A DNA stretch of 64,000 bases from positions 28,026,853 through 28,090,852 of the forward strand of contig OY755241.1 of assembly GCA_963576725.1 (NCBI GenBank). The letters are read 5' to 3'. Positions 54,432-64,000 of this stretch are shown here, piece after piece. The notes beneath the pieces were generated by a model. It saw only the letters and a program-made list of their open reading frames with translations. It ran no database searches and had not been told where the DNA came from. The stretch comes from Azorinus chamasolen (Eukaryota; Mollusca; Bivalvia; Cardiida; Solecurtidae). Positions within the stretch are counted from its first letter, which is position 1. The number at the start of each line of letters is the position of its first letter. A program made the position numbers and the translations under genes.

Positions 54432-54638
54432 CCCTTACTGTGCAGAACACGAGTCACTAGGCCTAAATACGTTTGCAAACAGTGTAGACCCAGGTGAGAG
54501 AGGACTCCTGGAGTAGCCCTCTTACCAGGGTCTGAACTGTTTATCATGTTACAATTTTCTTTAAACTAATCCTGTAATATTCACCATAAGTTTGACCTAT
54601 TCGGAATAGTTCATTTGAACATTTAGCATTGTAAGGGT
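54432..54638 (+). mobile_element. Family 1 variant MITE of locus B
   Basis: TTAA-CCCTTACTG at the left, GTAAGGG at the right, hairpin AGTGTAGACCCAGGTGAGAG / CTCTTACCAGGGTCTGAAC. Aligns with 28374-28580 of locus A. Confidence 0.75.
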
Positions 54639-54652
54639 TCATGTTTTCCTAC

Positions 54653-54837
54653 AGTAGAACCTCTCTATAACGGCCACTAATTTGTGTTAATTATTTGGTA
54701 TTTAGGGCAGGTGGCTGATTAAAGCAAGGTGAAAATAGGAGCGTTCTGTTTTACTTTCACCTTGCTTAAAGAAGCCACCTGCCTTTAACACAAAATACTT
54801 GATGTAATTTAGTGGTTGTTATAGAGAGGTTTTACTG
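54653..54837. mobile_element. Mariner-like MITE, family 2, absent from locus A
   Basis: CAGTAGAACCTCTCTATAAC and GTTATAGAGAGGTTTTACTG, with TA on both sides. Locus A reads TACAAAACTTGCATG without the insert at the corresponding place (about 28547), so insertion followed the duplication. Confidence 0.88.
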
Positions 54838-55039
54838 TACTACAAAACGTGCATGCGAAACGTGATACTCTATTTAGATTCTTGACAATGTGAGTGTCAT
54901 ACGCTGGTACAGGTATGTGGCAACTCTTTCAATATGAGTGTCATAAGCTGGTACAGGTATGTGGCAACTCTTTCTGTCAAGTTTCACAAAGAAGAACCTG
55001 GCCTAAGTGGCCATTCATTTATTGAACATAGGAATGATA

Positions 55040-55300
55040 GAGAGCAGGTGGTTGCTTAATGCAGGGTAAAACTAATGCAGAAGACTCCTATAGGAGCTTC
55101 ATTCATTAATTGTGACCTGCATTAAACTACCACATGCCTTACATGCCTATAATTAGACCTATCTTTTATGTTGGCTTAACCATTTACTCCATTGATGTTC
55201 CTTTCTAAGCCTTTGCAAACTGCTACAGGAGTCGTCTGATTAGGGTCTGCTCTGTTTGCGTATGAAATAATATAGATGCGATTCTAGTTTCTGCCATGTC
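55040..55300. repeat. Worn family 2 core and family 1 MITE at the end of locus B
   Basis: GCAGGTGGTTGCTTAATGC ... CTCCTATAGGAG (about 55087-55098), then TTACTCCATTGATGTTCC and a shortened family 1 hairpin (GGAGTCGTCTGATTAGGG). Aligns with 28800-29040. Confidence 0.6.
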
Positions 55301-55306
55301 TTAATT

Positions 55307-56612
55307 ATGTCTCCCCCCATATTTATATGGGGGAGACATATTGTTTTCGTGAGAGTTGTCTGTCTGTCCGTCCGTCTGTCCGTCTGTCCGTCTGTCTGTC
55401 ACACTTTTTGTCCGGACGATAACTTCAATATGCCTGATGCCAGTTGATTGAAACTTCATATATGAAAAGAGCATAATGAGAGGAAGTGTCATGCACAAGG
55501 TCCATAACTCTGGCTTCACTAATAATGGAGTTATTGCCCTTTGTAAAAAAAAATCACACTTTTTTGTCCAGACGATAACTCCTATATGGCTCATGCCATT
55601 GGATTGAAACTTCATAAATGGAAAGATCATGACGAGAGGAAGTGTCATGCACAAGGTCCATAACTCTGGCTTCACTAATATTGGAGTTATTGCCCTTTGT
55701 AAAAAATATCATAATTTTTTGTCCGGACAATAACTTCAATATGCCTGATGCCAGTTGATTGAAACTTCATATATGGAAAGAGCATAATGAGAGGAAGTGT
55801 CATGCAAAAGGTACATAACTCTGGCTTCACTAATATAGGAGTTATTGCCCTTTGTAAAAACAATCACACTTTTTTGTCCGGAAGATAACTTCTATATGGC
55901 TCATGCCATTGGATTGAAACATCATATATGGAAAGATCATGACGAGAGGAAGTGTCATGCACAAGGTCCATAACTCTGGTTTCACTAATATTGGAGTTAT
56001 TGCCCTTTTGAAAAAAAATCACATTTTTTTGTCCGGATGATTACTCCTATGTGGCACATGCCATTGGAGTGAAACTTCATACATGGAACGATCATGATAA
56101 GAGAAAGTGTCATGCATTAGATCCTTAACTCGAGCTTCAATAAATTTAGAGTTATTGCCCCTTGTACATTTGTTTAATTCTTTCTTGTCCGGACGATAAC
56201 TCCTACATGGCTCTTGCCATCGTATTGAAACTTCATACATGGAAAGAGCATGATGAGAGAAAGTGTCATGAACAAGGGCCATAATTCTGGCTTCAATACT
56301 TTTGGAGTTATTGCCCTTTGTTACATTTTTTGGCCGATCAATAACTCCTGTTCGACTGATGCTATTGGAATGACATTTTCTTTTTGGAAAGAGCATGATG
56401 AAAGTAAGTGTCATGCACAAGGGCCATGCATCTGGTATCAGTAATTTTGGAGGTATTAGCTGTTATCTTTTTCTTCTTGAAAAATGTAGTGTGGAAAGCG
56501 CATAATGGGGGGAAGTATCATTCATCAAGACCATAACATTTTTAGTGATTTCCCTTTACATATTGTTTTTATTAGAGGGGAGACATCCGTTTTTTTGACA
56601 AAAATCTCTAGT
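55307..56612 (+). mobile_element. Hairpin-capped element HC-G, copy 1
   Basis: 5' stem-loop ATGTCTCCCCCCATAT / ATATGGGGGAGACAT, then TGTCTGTCCGTCCGTCTGTC. About eight units follow (GATAACTTCAATATGCCTGA, AGAGGAAGTGTCATGCAC, AATATTGGAGTTATTGCCC). The 3' part repeats the arm (GAGGGGAGACATCCG) and ends ATCTCTAG followed by T. Open frames on its minus strand merely follow the repeat. Confidence 0.8.
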
Positions 56613-56830
56613 TTTTCTGTGTTTCTGTACAGTTATAGTGATTGTTCTAATTGTTTGTAAAACTGGAGTTAAGTTACCATTCTTGAACAGATCAATGAAT
56701 CTGTCTAGCTAGTTTGGATACAGATCTTAGTGTTGATAGTTACGATACACATTTATGTGCTTGACACTTTGTATATTTGGTGAAATAAAGTGTTTTGAGC
56801 TTGGAATATGATTTTTGCTCTGATATTATT

Positions 56831-58548
56831 ATACCCCCCTTTTGAAAAAATGGGGGTATATTGCTTTGCACATGTCGGTCGGTCGGTCGGTCGGTCTGTC
56901 GGTCGGTCGGTCGGTAGGTCGGTCGGTCGGTCGGTAGATCGATGGTTTCCGAACGATAACTAATAAACGACTTGGCCTAGAATCTTCAAACTTGCTGTGG
57001 TGGTTGGTCATGACAAGTAGAAGACCCCTATTGTTTTTGAGTTCACTAGGTCAAAGGTCAAGGTCACCATGACCTAAAATGGTGAAATAGTTTCCGATCA
57101 ATAACTGCTCAAGGGTTTGGCTTGGGATCTTCAAACTTGCTGTGGTGGTTGGTCATGACCACTAGATGACCCCTATTGATTTTGAGGTCACTAGGTCAAA
57201 GGTCAAGGTCACCATGACCTTAAATGGTTAAATGGTTTCCGATCAATAACTGCTCAAGGGTTTAGCTTAGAATCTTCAAACTTGCTGTGGTGGTTGGTCA
57301 TGACCACTGGATGACCCCTATTGATTTTGAGGTCACTAGGTCAAAGGTCAAGGTCACCATGACCTTAACTGGTAAAATGGTTTCTGATCAATAACTGCTC
57401 AAGGGTTTGGCTTAGGATCTTCAAATTTGCTTAGGTGGTTGGTCATGACAACTAGATGAGTCCTATTGTTTTTTAGGTCACTAGGTCAAAGGTCAAGGTC
57501 ACCATGACCTTAAAGGGTGAAATGGTTTGCAATCAATAACTGCTCAAGGGTTTGGCCTAGGATCTTCAAATTTGCTGTGGTGGTTAGTAATGACCACTAG
57601 ATGACCCCTATTGTTTTTTAGGTCACTATGTCAAAGGTCAAGGTCACCATGCTCTTAACTGGTCAAATGGTTTCCGATCAATAACTTCTGAAGGGTTTGG
57701 CTTAGAATCTTCAAACTTGCTGCGGTAGTTGGTTATGACAACTGGATGACCCCTACTGTATTTGAGGTCACTAGGTCAAAGGTCAAGGTCACCATGACCT
57801 TAACTTGTAAAATGGTTTCTGATCAATAACTGCTCAAGGGTTTGGCTTAGGATCTTCAAATTTGCTTAGGTGGTTAGTCATGACAACTAGATGAGCCCTG
57901 TTGTTTTTAGGTCACTAGGCCAAAGGTCAAGGTCACCATGACCTTAAAGGGTGAAATGGTTTGCGATCAATAACTGCTCAAGGGTTTGGCTTAGGATCTT
58001 CAAACTTGCTGTGGTGGTTGGTCATGACCAATAGATAAGCCCTATTATTTTTGAGGTCACTAGGTCAAAGGTCAAGGTCACTATGACCTTAACTAGTGAA
58101 ATGGTTTGCGATCAATAACTGCTCAAAGGTTTGACTTAGGATCTTCAAACTTGCTGTGGTGGTTGGTCATGACAACTAGATGACCCCTATTGATTTTGAG
58201 GTCACTAGGTCAAAGGTCAAGGTCATCATGACCTTAACTGATGAAATGGTTTCCAATTAATAACTGCTCAATGGTTTGGTACGGGATCTTCAAACTTGCT
58301 GTGGTAGTTGGTCATGACCACTAGATGATCCCTATAGTTGTTGAGGTCACTAGGTCAAAGGTCAAGGTCACCATGACCTTAATATGTGAAATGTTTTCAG
58401 ATCAATAAATGATCAGTGGTTTAGCTTAGGATCTTCAAACTTGCTGTGGTGATTAGTCATGACCGCTAGATGATCTCTATAGTTGAGGTCACTAGATCAA
58501 AGGTCAGGGGGTATGGGGGGTATACATGTTTTACAAACATCTCTTGTT
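56831..58548 (+). mobile_element. Hairpin-capped element HC-A, copy 2
   Basis: 5' stem-loop ATACCCCCCTTTT / AAAATGGGGGTAT, then about 15 GGTC repeats (56876-56935). Eleven or so units of 142-146 bp follow (AACTTGCTGTGGTGGTTGG, GGTCACTAGGTCAAAGGTC). 3' stem-loop ATGTTT-TAC-AAACAT, then CTCTTGTT. Confidence 0.9.
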
Positions 58549-58634
58549 TCCTTCTATATAGCTTATATAGACAGATATGATCCAGAGTGGAAATACGCTT
58601 TTATATAGAAATTCTCTAAAATCTGTAACTTATT

Positions 58635-59796
58635 ATGTCTCCCCCCATATTTATATGGGGGAGACATATTGTTTTCGTGAGAGTTGTCTGTCTGTCCGTC
58701 TGTCCGTCCGTCTGTCCGTCTGTCCGTCTGTCTGTCACACTTTTTGTCCGGACGATAACTTCAATATGCCTGATGCCAGTTGATTGAAACTTCATATATG
58801 GAAAGAGCATAATGAGAGGAAGTGTCATGCACAAGGTCCATAACTCTGGCTTCACTAATATTGGAGTTATTGCCCTTTGTAAAAAATATCATAATTTTTT
58901 GTCCGGACAATAACTTCAATATGCCTGATGCCAGTTGATTGAAACTTCATATATGGAAAGAGCATAATGAGAGGAAGTGTCATGCAGAAGGTACATAACT
59001 CTGGCTTCACTAATATAGGAGTTATTGCCCTTTGTAAAAAAAAAATACTACTTTTTTGTCCGGAAGATAACTTCTATATGGCTCATGCCATTGGATTGAA
59101 ACTTCATATATGGAAAGATCATAATGAGAGGAAGTGTCATGCACAAGGTCCATAACTCTGGCTTCACTAATATTGGAGTTATTGCCCTTTGTAAAAAAAA
59201 ATCACAATTTTTTGTCCGGATGATTACTCCTATGTGACACATGCCATTGGAGTGAAACTTCATACATGGAACGATCATGATAAGAGAAAGTGTCATGCAT
59301 AAGATCCTTAACTCGAGCTTCAATAAATTTAGAGTTATTGCCCCTTGTACATTTGTTTAATTCTTACTTGTTCGGACGATAACTCCTACATGGCTCTTGC
59401 CATCGTATTGAAACTTCATACATGGAAAAAGCATGATGAGAGAAAGTGTCATGAACAAGGGCCATAATTCTGGCTTCAATACTTTTGGAGTTATTGCCCT
59501 TTGTTACATTTTTTGGCCGATCAATAACTCCTGTTCGACTGATGCTATTGGAATGACATTTTATTTCTGGAAAGAGCATGATGAAAGTAAGTGTCATGCA
59601 CAAGGGCCGTAAATCTGGTATCAGTATTTTTGGAGTTATTAGCTGTTATCATTTTCTTCTTGAAAAATGTAGTGTGAAAAACGCAAAATGAGGGGAAGTA
59701 TCATTCATCAAGACCATAACATTTTTAGTGATTTCCCTTTACATATTGTTTTTATTAGAGGGGAGACATCCGTTTTTTTTGACAAAAACCTCTAGT
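58635..59796 (+). mobile_element. Hairpin-capped element HC-G, copy 2
   Basis: Nearly identical in plan and sequence to 55307-56612, but with fewer units. Same 5' stem-loop and CTAG end. Confidence 0.85.
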
Positions 59797-60461
59797 TTTG
59801 GTTTGTTTTAGTAAGAAAACATCTTGTATACATTTATGTGAAGTGTCATTATCTGTAGGGCGAATCTCTGTTTGTAAACAAACCCGTCGATTTCGCGCAT
59901 GCGCAGTTGACTGGTGGGCAAAAACACCAATAACAACCTATGTATCCCTATGGAAAGGCTAAGCAGCAGTTAGCCTACACATCATTTAACGACTGTGGTG
60001 GTTATGAATTGTTGATTTCTGTACATTTACTATATCCTCTGACTATAATGACAATTATGTTTTAGTTTCTAAGGATAGATACAACAAGAAGCTTGAATTC
60101 GGCCCTATAAACTACCAGCTGAACATTGAAAAAAACACACACAAAAACCGATCCCTTGATCTGGCCTTTCTTTGAAATGGGAGACATTCTTATTTATTTG
60201 TTGGACATGCCTGATATGTCGAATAAATTAGATCAACAGTATTTAAAATTTTAATTCTCGTTTTATTTAAATAAGATATAGATATTAAGATATACAGTCT
60301 CATGTCGTTCATTCGTGTGTTGTAAAATGTCTTTCTGGCTACTGTACAGTACCGTACCGTAGCAGATCTAGTAAAAGAATTTTATAATTTTAGAATAGAT
60401 CTAGATCATATCAATATATATTATCTTTAGAACTATAATTCACAATAAACTACATTTTTAA
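59797..60461. other. Unique-looking stretch with an NRF1-type site
   Basis: GCGCATGCGC at 59895-59904 is the full palindromic NRF1 consensus, in a short CpG-richer patch of otherwise AT-rich DNA. It could mark a host promoter, but no exon is recognised beside it. Confidence 0.3.
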
Positions 60462-61451
60462 TTGAGGGGTGACATGTCAAGGTAAAGGCCATTCTTCAGG
60501 GTCAAAGGTCAAATTGTCTGTTTGTCTGTAACTTTAACATGGGGTGACATGTCAAGGTCAAGGTCATCCTTAAAGGTCAGAGGTCAAACATATGGGTCAA
60601 ATCACTGACTTTAACATTGGCCATAACTTTTGAACCAGTACAGATAGAGACTTGATATGTGGCATGCTTGTGCATCTCATGAAGCTGCGCAGTTTGAGGG
60701 GTCATCCTTCAGGGTCAAAGGTTACCAACTTCAAATTGGCCATAACTTTTGAACCAATAGAGATAGAGTCTTGATATTTGGTATGCATGTGTATCTCATG
60801 AAGCTGCACATTTTGAGGGGCAACATGTCAAGATAAAGGTCATCTTTTAGGGTCAAAGGTCACCAACTTTAACATTGACCATAACTTTTGAACCTGTAGA
60901 TACAGACTTGACATTTGGTATGCATGTGTATCTCATGAAGCTGCACAGTTTAGGGGTGACATTTCAAGGTCAATGTCATCGTTCAGGGTCAAAGGTCACC
61001 GACTTTAACATTGGCCATAACTATTGAACCAGTAGAGATACAGACTTGATAGTTGGTATACATGTGTTTCTCATTTGGCTGCACAGTTTGAAGGGTGACA
61101 TGTCAAGGTCAAGGTCATCTTTGAAGGTCAAAGGTCACCAACAATAACATTGGCCATAACGTTTGAACCAGTAGATATACAGCCTTGATACTGGTATGCA
61201 TGTGTATCTCATGAAGCCGCACAGTTTGAGGGGTGACATGTCAAGGTCAAGGTCATCCTTCATGGTCAAAGGTCACCAACTTTAACATTGGCCATAACTT
61301 TGAACCAGTAGAGATACAGACTTGATATTTGGTATGCATGTGTACCCTATGAAGCTGCACAGTTTGAGGTGTGACATGTCAAAGTCAAGGTCATCCTTCA
61401 GGGTCAAATATCATATCGAGGGGGCATAGTGTTTCACAAACACATCTTGTT
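60462..61451 (+). mobile_element. Hairpin-capped element HC-E, copy 2, 5'-truncated
   Basis: Begins inside a unit (GAGGGGTGACATGTCAAGG) and holds five or six HC-E units. 3' end GGGGGCATAGTGTTTCACAA, stem-loop, ATCTTGTT as in HC-E1. The 5' stem-loop is missing. Confidence 0.85.
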
Positions 61452-62105
61452 TGTGATCGGGTCCTCTTTCAGTATCACAGTCCTTTTTCGATGAGCACTA
61501 AAAGTATTGAAACCAGAACAAATATGAAAGAACGTTTTCTTTAAACAAAACTGTATTATTTGTTTATCTATTTTGTAGTTCTTATCAATTTTGTTGGTTG
61601 TTGAAGTGGTTGGCAAGTTTAAATAATACTCTACTATTCGCTCGTATAATTGGCAAGGTTATATAGTTGAGCACATTTGAACCGAAAAATGTGGAATCTA
61701 TTTGTAGATAATATTTAAGCAATATAAAATAAAACACTATATGGTTAGCATATAAGATCATAGAATGAACTATCATTAGCACACATTGTTGATAAATACA
61801 CCGTTCTCATAGCATTACTTATGTACACACACTGTTTATGATTGAAGGACTGCGAAGCATCAATGGCTGATACCAACACATCCTTTCTGTACGTGTATGT
61901 TCCCCCTCAAAATGGAAGGGTTCAAAAATAAGAACTGGATGGAGTTCCATTTAACTAATATCGAAATAAATGGTTTAACTTCTTACATACCGTACAGACC
62001 CAGAATTAGGCTACGTTTGAGTGATATACGAGTATAAGAGTTTTTTTATAATAAAGATAAAGCATGTGTTCATTTACAAAAAAAATATTGATGGCTAAAC
62101 ACAAA
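61452..62105. other. No recognised feature
   Basis: AT-rich; no coding motif, inverted repeat or tandem repeat stood out. Confidence 0.5.
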
Positions 62106-62480
62106 AATAAGTGGCTGTTTGTTCTGCATGTGGTGTTTCATGCATGACTCATATTTGTACTTTCATAGACTTGCAAACATTGTCGACCAAGATACGTTTA
62201 TTTACACTGTTTGTCTTTTAGGATGGAGATGGAATAAGTGCGAGGTTGGGTGTCCCTAAACCGGTTAAAACCACCGTGACTATTGTCACTTACAGTTCCA
62301 AGGCAGTACTTCCATCTTCCTCCTATTGTTTGTTTATTTTGTCTTTGTGCGTCTCTTTGTGTTTTGATAGTTATGCACATTTGCTACATGTTCCAGTTGC
62401 CATGCTGTTCGCGGCTGTTTGTTCTGCATGTGGTGTTTCATGCATGACTCATATTTGTACTTCCATAGAATTTCAAACAT
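62106..62480 (+). mobile_element. Penelope-like 3' region fragments
   Basis: GGAATAAGTGCGAGGTTGGG, CTAAACCGGTTAAAACC and GTACTTCCATCTTCCTCC match 49160-49275 and 46742-46929. The phrase GTGGTGTTTCATGCATGACT occurs twice (about 62128 and 62430), a local duplication. Confidence 0.6.
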
Positions 62481-62725
62481 TGTCGACCTAGATACGCTGC
62501 GTCTGACCAGGGTCGACCAAATTTAGATAGGTTGATATTTATACTACCCCGCATATATTGATGATAATAAAGATACTGAAAGTTCTGACGCGGGGATGGG
62601 GTCTGAGTGCAAAAGCCGTGAAACTACTACCGCTATTACCTTTCTTACAGGTGATGTTGGCTATAATCCCACAACACATCATATTGCCTCTGTCTTTTCT
62701 CTTCCGTTCTTTGACAATAACTTAC

Positions 62726-62938
62726 ATGAATGCAACCCCACGTTCGGTAGTTGTAAACTGAACAATTTGGTCGCATTTCGCATTCTTCAGCACAAGTGCT
62801 GAAGGACACACCATAAAGTCTCACAATCAATGATTCGGCAGAAGAACAACGTTTTGACTGGATGACAAGGCTACCAGCAGTCCCGATACAGGTTGCGACT
62901 AAAAGTGTTGGAAAACACTTTACCGAGATAGCAATCAT
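62726..62938 (-). CDS. First coding exon of a probable secreted PAN/Apple-domain protein
   Basis: Seventy-one codons from an ATG at 62936-62938. The start MIAISVKCFPTLLVATCIG looks like a signal peptide, so the product should enter the secretory pathway. Then come KRCSSAESLIV, STCAEECEMRPNCSVYNY and RTWGC; the C-x3-C-x5-C spacing and NY resemble the first half of a PAN/Apple module, a disulfide-bonded adhesion or carbohydrate-binding fold. The exon ends in CAT followed by GTAAGT, a perfect splice donor (intron from 62725 downward, phase 0). Later exons are not recognised in this window and may lie beyond it or be too short to see. Reading on through the intron gives a frame of no known type. 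Confidence 0.55.
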
Positions 62939-63173
62939 TGTACAGCCTTTGTCTAAGGTGTCCATATACAATCTGTTGATATTCCATGTGTCCTGGGAAG
63001 AAGTCGAAATTATTCTACTACAAAATATAAAACAAAACAATAATAATAATAATAATGATAATATTTGATTGAAAGTATATCAATGAAGAAGAAACAATAA
63101 TAATGTATTTAAGCCTTTACACCAAAATTAGACCTTTCTACTACTGTAATATAATAAAACAAAATAGTAATGA

Positions 63174-63175
<2 letters not shown>

Positions 63176-63209
<34 letters not shown>

Positions 63210-63255
63210 TAATGATAATAATAACAATAATAATAATAATTATGATAATAATTAT
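63176..63255 (+). repeat. AAT/AAC trinucleotide microsatellites
   Basis: Long AAT runs with AAC and GAT interruptions; a shorter run is at 63041-63062. Asn-rich frames across them are artefacts. Confidence 0.95.
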
Positions 63256-63473
63256 AGCATTGATAAGATCAGATTGAAAGTATATTACAGTATGACGGTG
63301 TTAATATTCAGCTAATGAATATTGATGAGGCTATTAATTTTACATGAATATTCATGAAGTAGAAGGTTAGTGTGGATTTACACGTGCTACAAAAACTAGT
63401 CTTGGTATTTTGGTGCTTAGTATTGTGTCATTTTCTTCTATATGTACATGTTTTGTGTAATAAATGAGATGTA

Positions 63474-63676
63474 CAGTAAAACCTCTCTATAACGGCCACT
63501 AAAGTGTGTTAATTAGTTGTTATTTAGGGCAGATAGCTGCTTAAAGCAATGTGAAAATGAAACAGAACGCTCCTATAGGAGCGTTCTGTTTTACTTCACC
63601 TTGCTTTATGCAGCCACCTGCCTTTAACACAAAATATTTGATGTAATTTATTGGCCGTTATAGAGACATTTTACTG
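63474..63676. mobile_element. Mariner-like MITE, family 2, intact
   Basis: CAGTAAAACCTCTCTATAAC and TTATAGAGACATTTTACTG with TA flanks. Centre CGCTCCTATAGGAGCG within a 32 bp perfect palindrome (63560-63591). Confidence 0.9.
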
Positions 63677-64000
63677 TATTATTTGTAAAAAAATGTGAGA
63701 TGGAGCAAAGATCAGTTGCCCAGTGGGAAACTAACACATGGTTTACAGAGTTTGGAGTTATGATCTGCCATGTTTGTGCAATAAATGATGTATCGCAGGT
63801 AAAAGGCAGTTGAGACAGAGCAAACAGGTTAAGACTCTGAATGGCTGTTCATGGTCTATTGAAGTGATTACTTGTTATTGTCAACTATTTTGTATAATAA
63901 ATGAGATTATCTTTAGTAAAATGGTGTTGAGACAGAACAAACAGTATACACTCAAATAATCTTCCCTGTGGGAAATATACGGTTTATTGGGGTGACTAAA
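63677..64000. other. No recognised gene
   Basis: Contains two related phrases (TAATAAATGAGAT, GAGACAGAGCAAACAG and variants at about 63810 and 63930) suggesting a worn tandem duplication. Nothing else was seen. Confidence 0.4.

Noticed and set aside
55301..56420. Minus-strand frames with repeated MTLPLVMIFP phrases
   Set aside because: Products of HC-G tandem units; also seen in the second HC-G copy.
63041..63315. Asn-rich frames
   Set aside because: AAT microsatellite.

Overview
The window looks like repeat-dense, AT-rich animal DNA, most likely from a bivalve mollusc. Evidence: a CR1-type LINE, remnants of Penelope-like elements, tandem C2H2 zinc-finger arrays, a spliced exon with a signal peptide, and many short non-autonomous elements with minisatellite cores of the kind known from clams and oysters. 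No operon, tRNA, rRNA or CRISPR was seen. The assignment to bivalves rests on memory of repeat types, not on a search.

Layout. 0-1.4 kb: palindromic MITEs. 1.46-6.57 kb: one 5.1 kb inverted-repeat element filled by a 4.6 kb satellite, inserted cleanly into a MITE. 8-11 kb: three hairpin-capped minisatellite elements, one chimeric. 13.2-17.4 kb: a MITE and a near-complete minus-strand CR1 LINE (ORF1, ORF2, possible -1 frameshift link, palindromic 5' junction). 18.1-21.6 kb: a MITE, then a 3.3 kb inverted-repeat element hosting a 5'-truncated LINE with 20 bp target duplications. 21.9-25.0 kb: two head-to-tail hairpin-capped elements. 25.8-29.1 kb: zinc-finger locus copy A. 29.4-38.3 kb: a minus-strand LINE cut into six pieces by five hairpin-capped insertions. 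38.7-49.3 kb: a LINE fragment and a three-copy tandem array of a Penelope-like reverse transcriptase carrying more insertions. 50-55.3 kb: zinc-finger locus copy B. 55.3-61.5 kb: more hairpin-capped elements. 62.7-62.9 kb: first exon of a probable secreted PAN/Apple-domain protein (minus strand).

Main themes. (1) Two large elements (1461-6570 and 18339-21637) share an architecture: termini starting GG, terminal inverted repeats built from short tandem motifs, 8 bp target duplications and no transposase, which is Foldback-like. (2) At least nine groups of element, named HC-A to HC-I here, begin with a stem-loop, carry tandem units of about 140-180 bp, and end with a stem-loop followed by TCTTGTT or CTAGT. 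They insert at T runs without target duplication, as reading frames and paralogous empty sites show; this resembles Helitron/Helentron non-autonomous elements. (3) The zinc-finger loci are an old segmental duplication sharing a TATA/initiator, fingers, a terminal frameshift and flanking MITEs; the roughly 21 kb between them is almost all mobile DNA. (4) Two MITE families with different termini and target sites (TTAA, piggyBac-like; TA, mariner-like) carry a similar central palindrome, CTCC-4 nt-GGAG.

Probable host coding sequence is limited to the two zinc-finger arrays, the PAN exon and perhaps one exon near 17.5 kb. All repeat counts and alignments were made by eye.
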